From Cladosporium sp. IMV 00045 (Eukaryota; Ascomycota; Dothideomycetes; Cladosporiales; Cladosporiaceae): a stretch of 24,951 bases of DNA. The notes under the pieces are model-generated. The model did not search any database, was not told the origin of the DNA, and was given only the letters and a program-made list of their open reading frames with translations. The DNA lies in the NCBI GenBank assembly GCA_001931905.2, contig MSJI02000647.1, positions 83,718-108,668 on the forward strand. Direction: 5' to 3'. The first letter of the stretch is position 1; each line of letters begins with the position of its first letter. Below, one piece after another: positions 1 through 10,935 of this stretch. A program made the translations under genes and the position numbers.

Positions 1-3000
1 GACATTGCGTGTAACATGCTGGACGCCCCAATCCTTGAGTCCAACTACTCAGGACCTGCTCCTTCTGTTTGGGCATTCACCACTACTCTCACCAATGTGT
101 ACGATGGTATTCACACGATCACCCTTAACAACATCACCAACGATGAGCGAAACGCCAGCACCGGCTCCACGGATACCTTCATGTTCCGCCTTGGTCAAGA
201 GGACAACCCCATTGTCTTCCCCGCTTCCGCAAACTACAGCGACACCCTCCTGTTCAAAGACTCCAAGAGCAAGCGTGACGCAGAAATCACCCAAGGAGAC
301 GGTCTTTTCATCAACCACAAGGCCGCTGGTGCCGACAAATGGCGTTTCTCGATGTCTTTCGGCGCTGTCTGGTCTGAATGGATGGACTACCAGCCTGGCA
401 ATCAGTCTTTGCATGACCTCACATGGACCGGGCAAGACAACCAGCAGTGGGAGGGTGAACATGTCAAGATTCAGTATTGGTCACAGAAGACTGGCAGTTC
501 TCATCATGTTCTCGAGGGCGATGTCGTCGGTTCCGACCAGCCTCGCAGACGTTACCCTCATTTCTTCATCCACGGCAGCTTCAACAAGTATGGTTATGAC
601 CAAGGTCTTCAGAACAAGATGTCGCAATTGGACAATGGTACTTGGTACTTCGATTTTCTGCAAGAATGGCCTACCCAGTTCCAGCTCAACGTCTGGGGCA
701 TGGCTTCAAATGGGGAGCCTGACCTGAGTGTTGCTATGGGCGACATCAACAACGATACTGTGCTTGATCGCATCAATCCCGTCTCCCTTCAGCCCGCTGT
801 GACCAACATCACCAACCTTGGACCTGAGTCCCCGAACCTCTCCTGGCGCATTCTCTTCGATGATGGCACTATGAGGTACTACCTTGTCCCTGGCGGCAAC
901 CGCTGGATTCAGCTCATCATCTGGATTCTTCTCGGTACGATTCCACCAGCAACCGCAGTGTTGTTCGTCTGGCTCTACATTGGCGCCTTCTATGGTGTCA
1001 AGTTCAACGAAATCGGTCTCGGCCCTGAGAAGAAGGGTTTGTTTGCAGGTGCTTTTAAGCGTCGCAACAAGCTCGATGAGAAGAACAGCGATGCCAGTGC
1101 TCTTACTCCGACAATCTCTCCTACGATGGATCAGCGCGGCTCTGTCATCCAGGACAACTTCGGTGCCGGCGCCACTGTCGAAGGCAAGCGCCGTTGCGTC
1201 CTCATTGCCACCATGGAATACGATATTGAAGACTGGAAGATCAAGATCAAGATCGGTGGTCTTGGTGTCATGGCTCAGCTTATGGGTAAGAACCTGCAGC
1301 ATCAGGACCTCGTTTGGGTCGTCCCTTGTGCCGGCGGTATCGACTACCCTGTTGATACCCCTGGTCTCCCCATCGACGTGACCATCTTGGGCCGTACCTA
1401 CGAGGTTCAGGTGCAGTACCACAAGCTCAATAACATTACCTACATGCTTCTTGATGCTCCGGTATTCCGCAGACAGAACGCTAAGGAACCATACCCCGCT
1501 CGCATGGACGACCTCGACTCTGCCATCTACTACTCTGCCTGGAACCAGTGTATCGCTGAGGCCATGCGTCGTTTCCCGGTTGACTTGTACCACATCAACG
1601 ATTACCACGGCACGATCGGTCCTCTCTACCTGCTCCCTGACACCATTCCTTGCGCTCTGTCGCTTCACAACGCCGAGTTCCAGGGTCTTTGGCCTATGCG
1701 TAACCCTCGCGAGGTTGAAGAAATCTGCTCCGTCTTCAATCTTCCCGAGCCTGTCGTCCAGCGTTACATCCAGTTTGGTGAAGTCTTCAACTTGCTCCAC
1801 GCGGGTGCCAGTATTCTTCGTATCCACCAAAAGGGTTTCGGTGCCGTTGGTGTGTCCAAGAAGTACGGTAAACGTTCCTGGGCTCGTTACCCCATTTTCT
1901 GGGGTCTGAAGAAGATTGGCTCTCTCCCCAACCCCGACCCTACGGATATCGCTGAGTGGGATAAGAAGGTTGCCGACCCCAATTCAATCTCGGTCGACAC
2001 TGTCTTCGAATCCGGTCGCGCTGACCTCAAGCGCCAGGCCCAGGAATGGGCTGGTCTTGAGCAGCGTGCTGACGCTGATCTCTTCGTCTTCGTCGGCCGT
2101 TGGTCCATGCAAAAGGGTATTGACTTGATTGCTGACGTGTTCCCGGCTGTTCTGGAAGCGCACCCGCACGTCCAGCTTCTCTGTGTTGGTCCCACTATCG
2201 ATCTCTACGGTAAATTCGCTGCCTTGAAGCTCGACATCATGATGCAGAAGTACCCTGGCCGTGTCTACTCCAAGCCCGAGTTCACTGCTCTCCCGCCATT
2301 CATCTTCAGTGGTGCCGAATTCGCTCTTATCCCCTCTCGTGACGAGCCCTTCGGTTTGGTCGCCGTCGAGTTCGGTCGTAAGGGTGCGCTTGGTGTCGGT
2401 TCTCGCGTTGGTGGTCTTGGTCAAATGCCTGGTTGGTGGTACACGATCGAGTCTACCACGACCAAGCATCAAATGCATCAGTTCAAGATGGCCATCCAGG
2501 GTGCTCTGAAGTCTAGCTACGAAACTCGTTCCACAATGCGTGCTCGCTCTGCGAAGCAACGTTTCCCCGTCGCTCAGTGGAAGGAGGACCTTGAGATCCT
2601 GCAGACTGCCTCGATCAAGATTCACAAGAAGCGCATGCAATACGTTACCGGCAAGCACACTGGTATGGCTTCTGGTACCACCAGTGGCTGGGCAACCCCA
2701 AGCTTGCCCGGCTGGATGACTCCTCGCAGCGGTGCCAACACCCCCCGAGGCCCTGGTACTCCTGTTGCAAGCAGGCCCAACACTCGCCCTTCTTCGCCTA
2801 CTCGTCCTGAAGTCCCCAACAACAACCAGCTCTCACTTGGTATGCGCGTCGGTCCTGGCCACTCCGCACCTGAGCCACCTCGCCCCATGCGCGGTAACGT
2901 CCCCAGCTACTACTCCCAGACGACTCCTCTTCCTCCTACCAGTGAGGAAGATGGCGTCTCTCCTGAGGAGGAGTACATCACGCAGACGCAGGCCGATGAT

Positions 3001-4927
3001 GCAAGACGCCAATCTCGCCTTGACAACATCAACGACTTCCACTTCGACCTTCGTGATGGCACCGCTCACCGTGGCGAACCGGCTCCTGGCGCTCCCGGCT
3101 ACAACTCTTACTTCTCGCCCGCTGGCACGCCCGGTGCCCAGACCCCGAACAATGGCAGCTATTCCTTCCTTGAGCATCCTCACACTCCCGGCAACGGCAT
3201 GCTCTCTGGCTCTGTTTCTGGAACCCAGACTCCTCTGAGTACCGAACGCGTTGTTGACGAGAAAACCGACAAGACTCAACAAGAGCTGACGCCCTTCTTC
3301 GAGGATACCACTGGTTTGTACATGAGGACCTTCGAGAAGATGCTGTCCGATCTCAGCGGCAAGAACTCCGAGAAGGAATACTGTATTGAGGAATACCTTG
3401 AGAGGTCCGAAAAGGCGTGGTTTAACCGTCTGCACCAGGCTAAGATGAACAAGGTTGGCACCGCCGGTCACTCCAAGGCCGTCACCCCTGCTGGCTCTAT
3501 CTACGAGGGTGTCGAGACCGAGGAGCCTGTCAGTCAGTTCTTGCTTCCGGAGAACTACGAGCCCCCGACTGGTGTCAAGCGACTGCTCAGCATCAAGCTT
3601 GGCGAATGGCCGATCTACACTCTCTTCCTTGCCCTTGGCCAGATTCTGGCTGCCAACTCTTACCAGATCACCCTGCTCACCGGTCAGGAAGGTCAGACCG
3701 CCACTCAGCTCTACTGCATTGCCTCGATTTATCTCGCCTCATCGCTTCTCTGGTGGTACATCTTCCGTCGCTTGCCTAGCAAGTTCGTCATGTCTCTGCC
3801 TTGGTTTTTCTACGGTCTTGGGTTCTTCCTCCTGGCTTGGGCACCTTATGGTGGCAGTGAGCTTTCTCGCGCATGGGTGCAGTATGTCGCCACTGGCAGC
3901 TACGCCGTTGGCTCCGCAGCCGGATCCTTCTTCTTCGCTCAGAGTTTCGGTTCTACTGGTTCCGCACCCGTGAAGGAGTGGGCTTTCCGTGCTTGCGCTA
4001 TCCAGGGAACTCAGCAGATCTACGTGATTGGCATGTGGGCCTGGGGCACTCAACTCACCAACGCCACCGCCGAAGGTCAGAGCACCAATTACGGTTGGCA
4101 GATGACTGCGATTGGCGTGCCGATTTCCCTGTTCCTTTGGGGCATCGGTGTTCTGCTCTGGATCGGTCTTCCTGACTTCTACCGCCAAAAGCCGGGTGGA
4201 CTCCCTTCCTTCTACAAGGCCGCCCTCCGCAGGAAGATCATCGTCTGGTTCTTCATCGCTGTCTTCATCCAGAACTTCTTCATGTCCTCCCAGTTCGGTA
4301 GGAACTGGTCTTACCTGTGGTCAAGCCAGCACGCGCCGACTTGGGTCATTGTTCTGCTTGTCATCCTCTTCTTTGTCATCGTCTGGATCGGCATTCTGTA
4401 TCTCTTCAGCAGGCTTTCGAACTCGCACAGCTGGATCCTCCCTATGTTCGCAGTCGCCCTGGGCGCTCCTAGATGGTGTCAGATCTGGTGGTCAGTCTCC
4501 GGAATGGGTTCCTACCTTCCTTGGGCTGGTGGTCCCATTGGTTCTGCGGTTCTTGGTCGCTGCCTGTGGCTCTGGCTCGGTGTGCTCGATGCACTCCAAG
4601 GTACGTTCAAACGATCTCGTCAAGTTGAAATCAACAAACTAACTCTCAATAGGTGTCGGTATCGGTATGCTTCTCCTGCAGACCCTTACTCGTTTCCACA
4701 TCACCTTCGCACTGGTGGCCGCGCAGGTCATTGGTAGCATCGGTACCATCATCAACCGTGCCAACGGCCTCAGCTCTACGGGCCCGTTGCCCTACTACCC
4801 TTCTGTCGTCCAGGATCCTGGCGCCGGCCTTAGCTACGCTGGCTTCTGGATTTGCTTGATCTTCCAGATCATCGTCTGTGTTGGGTACTTCGCCTTCTTC
4901 CGCAAGGAACAACTCAGCAAGCCCTAA
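1..4927 (+). CDS. ags1: alpha-1,3-glucan synthase, 5'-truncated by window edge
   Basis: Makes cell-wall alpha-1,3-glucan at the plasma membrane. Exons are 1..4600 and 4653..4927; the 52-nt intron (GTACGT..TAG, branch CTAAC) falls inside the membrane domain. The visible part is 1624 residues. The family usually has about 2400, so the N-terminal amylase-like region is mostly outside the window. Order of domains: extracellular segment with several N-glycosylation sequons; one membrane span near nt 895-995; cytoplasmic glycogen-synthase-like (GT5) domain beginning near nt 1190 with KIGGLG at nt 1249-1266; the SRDEPFG..VEFG signature at nt 2335-2376, whose Glu residues match the region known to be catalytic in Mok1/Ags1; a Ser/Thr/Pro-rich linker with many TP motifs (nt 2670-3250); then about eleven hydrophobic spans from nt 3598 to the end, thought to export or organise the polymer. 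Family identity is certain; which paralogue it is cannot be told. Confidence 0.96.
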
Positions 4928-5805
4928 GCGCAGAACACTCTTACCTGCAATACTTTCGTTCTTTCGACAACTGTCAATTTACGCCATATACATATCTTCT
5001 ACTCGCACATGGAACAGCCCGCATATTTCTGGACACGATCTTGCATATGATATCCTATCGGATCATCTCCACCGGCGTCGGAATTCTTTACCAACTTTCG
5101 TTGTTGTTTTGTATTTCTTTTTCCTTTTTTTCATTCCTTCTTTCTGGTTATTCTTTTTCATGGACGTTTTGGCATGTTTTGTTCGCAAATGCGAAAGCGA
5201 GAAAGAAAAAAAGACCTTTGCTATTACCGCGCCCATCCCAACCCCCCAGTCAGCCTTCCGCCATCTTCCCCCACCCGGTTGACGAAGCTGCCGCACCGGG
5301 CATAGTCCGCAAGTTACAAGAGAAAAGCGCAGCGCAGAAAGAGAAGAGTGTATATACCCTATAGACTGCTTCCATTTGTTTTTTCACTACCAGTTTTTCA
5401 GTTTCCGGCGATTGAACGATGAGGATGGACGGGGTGGGAGACAAAGACAAGGAAACACAAAAAATTTCTCTCTCCGACAGGCGGAGGTTCCCTTAATAGA
5501 TGATAGAGGGTTTCTTCGAAGCGCTCGAGAACCGCCTATCTGGTCAATTACATGTATGTACATATTCAAATATTTTTACTTTACAAACTTTGTATGTGTG
5601 TCAATATTGTCTTATGAATCATTCTCATTTTCGTCACCGATGAAGACATTCTTACCTGTAACCAGCGTGCCGGAAAAAAAAAAGAGAGCGGCGGATGTGA
5701 GGGTGGAAGTCAAGACCTATGACTTTCACAACCGCAATATCACGTCCATGCTCAAAGTTCCTATTCCTGACACTGAGCATTAATGTCGTGCTCAGTAGGC
5801 CCAAC

Positions 5806-5926
5806 TACATGTACATGTACCTGCGCAACCGACCAGCCTCCGGTGGCAGCAACACGATGACGTTCGTGTTCCATCAATGGCCGTGCGCTTATCTGGATGA
5901 TCGGCGCCACCAGGTACATGTACCTG
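5806..5926. repeat. repeated GTACATGTACCTG boxes, one inside a 16-bp palindrome
   Basis: GTACATGTACCTG occurs at 5811-5823 and again at 5914-5926, 103 bp apart. The second copy is the right part of CAGGTACATGTACCTG (5911-5926), a perfect 16-bp palindrome. The core TACATGTA recurs at 5965-5972 and a related TACATGTATGTACATA lies at 5549-5564. All are upstream of the phosphatase ATG at 6002. They may be binding sites for a dimeric regulator; no factor can be named. Confidence 0.6.
5851..5870. promoter_or_regulatory. inverted repeat AACACGA-N6-TCGTGTT with TGACGT centre
   Basis: Perfect 7-bp arms flank TGACGT, which resembles a bZIP/CRE half-site. It sits 132-151 bp before the phosphatase start codon. 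A regulatory role is inferred from symmetry and position only. Confidence 0.4.
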
Positions 5927-6001
5927 ACATCTGCCGTCCCTTGCAGAAAGCGATCAGTCTTTTCTACATGTACTCTGCCTCTTAAAGACAACAGGAAGAA
6001 C

Positions 6002-7540
6002 ATGTCTCCAGTACTTCGAGCACCCTTGCTTGCGGTAGCAATCTCTCAATTGGCCCAGGCATGGCCCGCCGCGCCTGGCAACGATGCGCCGCAAACGCCC
6101 ATCTCTGCCCAGGACCATTCTCAAGGTTATCAATTCGATAGCTTGCTTCACCTCCGTTAGTATGCGATGAATCTGACGTTTCGAGGCAACTTCTGACAGA
6201 TCAATAGCTGGGATTTCGCCGTATGTCGTCCGCTCGAGCTAATCATTTTGCACACAAGTACTAAATCGCTGCTAGATACTTCGACGCCGTAGGCTTCGGC
6301 CTCAACCACGAGCCTCCACCTCAGTGCAATGTCACCGCCGCCTCCTACCTAGTGCGCCACGCCTCTATCTACGCAAACGACGACGAATACGAGGAATACA
6401 TAAAGCCTTTGCTCTTCGAGGTTGAGAAGCACCGCGGTGGATTCAAAGGCTCGTTGGAATTTCTGAACAAATGGACATCTCCGATTTTGGAAGACTCCCT
6501 CGAGGATGTTACACCGGCCGGAAAACGCGATGCTAAGAAGGTCGGTGGCCATTTGCTGCAGCGATACCCGCATCTCGTTCCTACGGTCCAGCGCATCCTT
6601 GCGGATAAGAAACCGAGAACGTATGACACTGCGGTTGCGCTCGCCCAGGCTTTTCCCCATTCTGAGGATATCGAGATTGTCAGAGTCACCAAGGATGTGA
6701 ACGGAAGCATGGATGCACTCATCCCGCACAAGTCCTGTCCCGCTTTCTCGAAGGCTCCAGGCAAGGACGAAATGGAGGAGTTCATGTCCAACTACGCGCC
6801 GGCAGTATCGGAGCGTCTCGAAGATGATGCACCGTTCAAGCTGAGCAATGACAATATTCTCGGATTGCAATCGCTTTGCGGCTACCAGTCGGCCATTGAA
6901 GGCAAGCGCAGTCCCATTTGCGCCGTCTTCACTGACGCTGAGTGGATGGCATACGAATATGCTTGGGATTTGCGTTACTATCATGTATGTGAACATCTAA
7001 ACAAACGGCTTCTGAGGCCACCTGCTAATCTCAATTCTTTCATTTGCACAGATGGTCGGCCCGCTCAACCCTCTATCACCATACCTCGGCTTTCCCTGGC
7101 TCCAGAGCCAATTGAGCCTTCTCGACGCGAACGACGATTCACCTGTCCTTGACGGCTGGCCCAAAGGGCAGCGCTTCTTCTTGGGCTTCACTCACCGCGA
7201 GGTCCCGCCTTTCGTCGCCACAGCTCTGGGCATTTTCAACTCTTCTTCAAACGCCAGAGAGGAATTCCCCACCGACCGTATCAACTGGGGTCGCGCGTGG
7301 AGGATGAGCGATCTGATTCCTTTCCTGGGCCACGTGGGTATGGAGAGGATCACCTGCGACACGAAGCGAGGCTCGGAAGATCTCATTCGTTTCGTTGCAA
7401 ACCAGGCACCTCGACCTTTGCCCGACTGCCAGAGCGGTCCTGGTGCGAGCTGCCCGTTCGACGACTTCAAGGCCATCATCGAGTCTGGCGCAAAGAGCCA
7501 CGAGGCCTATCACGACGTCTGCGGTGATAGCCCGAAGTAA
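6002..7540 (+). CDS. secreted histidine acid phosphatase family protein (phytase-like)
   Basis: Predicted phosphomonoesterase of the branch-2 histidine phosphatase clan. Exons: 6002..6155, 6208..6220, 6276..6984, 7052..7540, giving 454 aa; introns are 52, 55 and 67 nt with GTTAGT, GTATGT and GTATGT donors. Residues 1-20 form a likely signal peptide (hydrophobic LLAVAISQLAQA, then AWPAAP), so it should be secreted. The catalytic region reads LVRHASIYAND (residues 81-91), giving the Arg83-His84 pair but not the full RHGxRxP consensus. The distal acid/base motif is FTHREVPP (His340, Glu342), where classical members have HD or HAE. Cysteines in the C-terminal half suggest disulfides. The variant motifs recur, as I recall, in a fungal-only subgroup annotated as phosphoglycerate mutase-like or histidine acid phosphatase, so substrate (phytate or other) is unproven. 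The start is the first ATG giving a signal peptide. Confidence 0.85.
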
Positions 7541-8631
7541 AAGTATCCTCGAGCAGCCAAGTTAGGCCGGCCTGTTGCGTTACGATGTGTACAATAAATG
7601 TATGGGCCAATTATAACCTCACTGGAGCTGTACTATTTCATTCCTTCCTTGCTTACTCCTCGGCACAAAAACGCTCTCCCTCCAGCTCGCCAAGTGCCCC
7701 AGCTATTCGCCCAGGATCGGACTCTTCATACGGGCGGCTTGGCGATGCGCGTAACATGTCCTTTGCGCCAACTCGTGACGGTTTTTGTAATGGCCTTTGG
7801 TGTTCTTGAGCTTCGCTGCTAGTATTTGGCATGGCTTGGGATGCAGCTTGCTGCATGATGACAGGGTGACTGTCGACCGCGCGAATGGGAGGGCCGGCAG
7901 ATGGAGAAATTGCGGTGCATTGATGCTATCGAGATGTCATGCAGACTTTCCGCAATAAGCGGACTGGTAATGGATGGTAGATGATACCATGGCGATGGCA
8001 GCAAATTGTCAGTATCAAGGAACGCAATATATCTACTAGAACATCTCGAACATCCGAATCCAGGTCTGCCATCCTCATTGAGCAATGATTCGAGACCATC
8101 TGTGGAAGGAATTCGCGATTCGGTGCCCTTTCATCCGAAGACAAGCCACCGACCAACGTGTGTATCTACCCGGGGTTCTGGAAAAATCATCTACTTGAAA
8201 GCACGCCCGTCATCGACGCGTTTTGAGGCTCTCTCGTTCTATTCTCAACCAAGAACGTGGCGCCCTGCATCTCTCCCCAGACCTTGGCATTCCTTCATCC
8301 CCGTGGGGTCCATTGGACGCTTTCGGCTAGTACACTTCATCCCTCTGGCACGTCGAAGGACCTACAAGGCATGAGCATCTTGGTCTTTGCACTCGGCACT
8401 TCTTGTTGGTCTCTTGGGACTTCGACTGGTTTGACCGAAACGCTTGCCCGCTCCTCATGCCGATGGAACCCCGCGTATGCGTCTTACTGGAGTGTGCACG
8501 GTTTCTTGCGTAGTGATCACAAGTGCGTGGTCTTACAAGATGGAGATAATATATCTGGCGTCCTCCGCTCGTTGTGTTTCGAGCAGCCGTCACAGGCTTT
8601 TGAGAAAAGCTCCCCTTCCTTACCGACCAAG
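7541..8631. other. intergenic between phosphatase and MFS transporter
   Basis: Holds the phosphatase 3' end and the upstream region of the MFS gene. I see no gene. Two HGATAR-type GATA sites occur (7926-7931 reverse, 8544-8549 forward). An open frame continues upstream from the MFS start to about 8257, including an in-frame ATG at 8371, but its translation looks unlike a transporter N-terminus. Confidence 0.6.
7593..7598 (+). terminator. polyadenylation-type signal AATAAA of the phosphatase gene
   Basis: AATAAA lies 53 bp after the phosphatase stop codon in an otherwise non-coding stretch. Position and sequence fit a eukaryotic polyadenylation element; fungal sites are degenerate, so this is suggestive only. 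Confidence 0.4.
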
Positions 8632-10754
8632 ATGTCAAACCTCAACCCCACGCTCGCTCTGGACGACAAAGTGACAACCGACAACTCTCCTGCGTCTCCC
8701 GTCGAGAAGGAAGATATCGTCAAAACAGACGTCTTGAGCGACACTGGAGCCTCGGAGAACCCCTACTTCCAGGCCTTCGCAGCAAAGGATGCAGAATGGC
8801 ATAAAGCGTTCGAGAAGAAGCTCATGCGCAAGGTCGATTTGCGTTTGATCCCGCTGATGGTCATCATGTACTTGAACAACTTCATCGACAGGTAAATACG
8901 TCACTATCTGTTGTCAGATGCTGAGATTGAACGATCTAACTTCCCTCGACAGGGCTGCCCTTGGACAAGCTCGTTTGGGCTCGCTGGAAGAGGATCTTGG
9001 GATGAGTGGAACGCAGTTTAACCTGGCTATTTCGATCTTATTTGTCGGTTACCTCACAATGCAGCTGCCCTCAAATCTCCTAATTACACGCATGAGGCCT
9101 TCTTTATACCTGGGAATCACTATGCTGGTCTGGGGGGCTGTTTGCACTTCGACGGCCGCTGTCCAGAATTTTGGAGCTCTGCTCGCAGTGAGGATTTTTC
9201 TTGGTGTTACTGAGGCGCCGTTTTTCCCAGGTTAGTTCAGCTCAATCTCTCGACATTGTTTATTATGATTGTACCGTGCTGATGAACCGGACAGGCGCTA
9301 TCTTTCTGATGTCGTCGTGGTACACAAGGCAGGAGTTGACTAAGAGGATCGCTTGGTTCTACGGCGGTGTTGCATTGTGAGTATGAACTTCTGAATAGAA
9401 CGAAGGGGCTCTACTGACAATAACAGACCCAATATGTTCGGTGGTCTCATCGCTGCGGGCGTACTCAGCAATATGGTATGACGAGACGGTTCAAGACTCC
9501 TTGAAGCGTGAATTCTGACCATTCCCAGGACGGCGCTATGGGAATTGCCGGCTGGAGATGGTTGTTCATCGTGAATGGCTGCATTTCGATGGTATGACCA
9601 AGGTGTCCCGTATGCAAATGAGTAACACGCTGACAGCCCTCCCAGGCATTTGCGGTTTCTTGCATTGTTGGTGAAGTCGAAAGCATCATTGGTCTATGAC
9701 TCTACTGACCAATCACAGTTCATCATTCCAAACTTCCCTCAAACCACAAAGTGGCTGACCGACGAGCAAAAGGCGTACGCTCTTTGGAGACTAAAGAACG
9801 ACGCCGAAGAAGACGACGACAACCACTCAACCTCGATCATGCAAGGCCTCGTTCTGGCCCTCAAGGACTGGAGGATGTACGTCTTCATGCTCATGCAGCA
9901 CCTGTCGATCCTGTCGCAGACCTTCCAGTATCTGTTCCCTTCGATCGTTCTTACACTGGGATACGGTCGCATTGAGACTCTTCTCCTCACGGTACCTGTC
10001 TGGTTTGCCACTTGGTGTGCTGCTCTTGCGGTGACTTGGAGTGCGGATCGGACTTCGGATAGGAGCATTCATATTATTGTGCTCCTTACTATTTCGGCTG
10101 TTGGGAACGCTATTGTTGGAGCTACTACAAAGGTGTGTCAAGGCCTAGCTGCCCTTTACTCGATGAATGGTATGCTAACTCCTCGCAGTATGCTTTGCCC
10201 GTGAATTGCAAATCCATCAAGCCTGAGTTTCCCGCGAACCAGACTGGAAGCATCGATTGGTTGAGCGATTCACAGATCTAAAAGAATTTACCATGCTGAC
10301 TTGATCCTTACTAGTGTTCCTGCTCGATTCTTTGGAATGTTCTTGGTAAGTTCATCAGCGTAAAGGGATGTTTGCCCGAACACCGAACACTAACTTCAGT
10401 GTCAAGATGCCAATGGGAGCCGTGAGCGCTTTCCAGATCATTGTCGCATGGGTCGCAAACTCCTTCATTCGGCCGATGGTCAAGCGATCTGCAGCCATCG
10501 CCATCTGCAACGCTATCGGAAATTGTGCCAGCATTTACGGCACTTACTTCTATCCAGAAGCCCACGATCCACAGTACACGCCTGGCAGCGCGGCAAATGC
10601 CGGAGTCTGTGTTGCTGTTGCTTTGCTGGCTCTTTTCCTTCGCTTCGTTCACATTCGTGAGAACAAGAAGCTGGAAGCCGCGGAGAATGAAGACGTCGTT
10701 AACGCGGATGTCACTGGCGACAGGAGAGGGCGTGGATTCCGATATCTTTATTGA
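8632..10754 (+). CDS. MFS transporter, anion:cation symporter (Dal5/Tna1-like) family
   Basis: Plasma-membrane uptake carrier for a small organic anion or amide (the family includes allantoate, nicotinate and pantothenate carriers). Best exon set: 8632..8891, 8953..9230, 9295..9376, 9427..9475, 9529..9591, 9646..9666, 9719..10200, 10315..10345, 10407..10754, giving 537 aa. Family signs: the cytoplasmic N-terminus, KVDLRLIPLMVIMYLNNFIDR leading into helix 1, GYLTMQLPSNLLITR, VRIFLGVTEAPFFPG, and the C-terminal MPMGAVSAFQIIVAWVAN block followed by ANAGVC. A further 54-nt in-frame intron at 10135..10188 would shorten it to 519 aa; homologues are short here, so this is plausible. The acceptor at 9645 could instead be 9636 (3 more residues). 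ATG 8632 has A at -3; the in-frame ATG at 8371 would add 87 atypical residues. The next gene is convergent. Substrate is unknown; context suggests the cluster's nitrogen compound. Confidence 0.85.
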
Positions 10755-10935
10755 AGTAGCAGAAGAATTAACAGGGTGGGGTGCAGCCTTGGGACGGAAT
10801 CAAATACGGAAATGCTACTCATCACTACAAGATCTCCAGCAAGCTTACCACGTCTTCAAGACTGACAGGTAGGGTAGCAGTGCGTGTGACACTCATTGAT
10901 CGGAAGAAGACTTATGGCTATGTCTTAAACATTAC
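10755..10935. other. short convergent 3' intergenic region
   Basis: Lies between the stop codons of the MFS gene (+) and the M24 hydrolase (-). Nothing beyond the two untranslated 3' ends is visible. Confidence 0.6.

Larger units (their letters stand above)
4928..6001. other. intergenic: glucan synthase 3' region and phosphatase promoter
   Basis: No credible gene. The first part is the 3' untranslated region of the glucan synthase, with a pyrimidine-rich stretch at about 5095-5165. The second part, about 5540-5980, is the upstream region of the phosphatase and holds several TACATGTA-type palindromes and a 7-bp inverted repeat (separate entries). Open frames here are short and have no recognisable protein features. 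Confidence 0.7.

Noticed and set aside
706..1830. 374-residue open frame on the minus strand
   Set aside because: Antisense to the highly conserved glucan synthase; composition is that of a complementary-strand shadow.
4928..5600. Small genes in the T-rich region after the glucan synthase
   Set aside because: Open frames are short, low in complexity and without start context or homologous features; this is best read as an untranslated region.
8371..8631. 87-residue N-terminal extension of the MFS transporter
   Set aside because: In frame and open, but the translation has no family likeness and the ATG at 8632 has a better context and normal N-terminus length.
10133..10188. Frameshift or pseudogene reading of the MFS gene
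   Set aside because: The shift arises only if the donor at 10133 is used; other junctions restore an intact frame with conserved C-terminal blocks.
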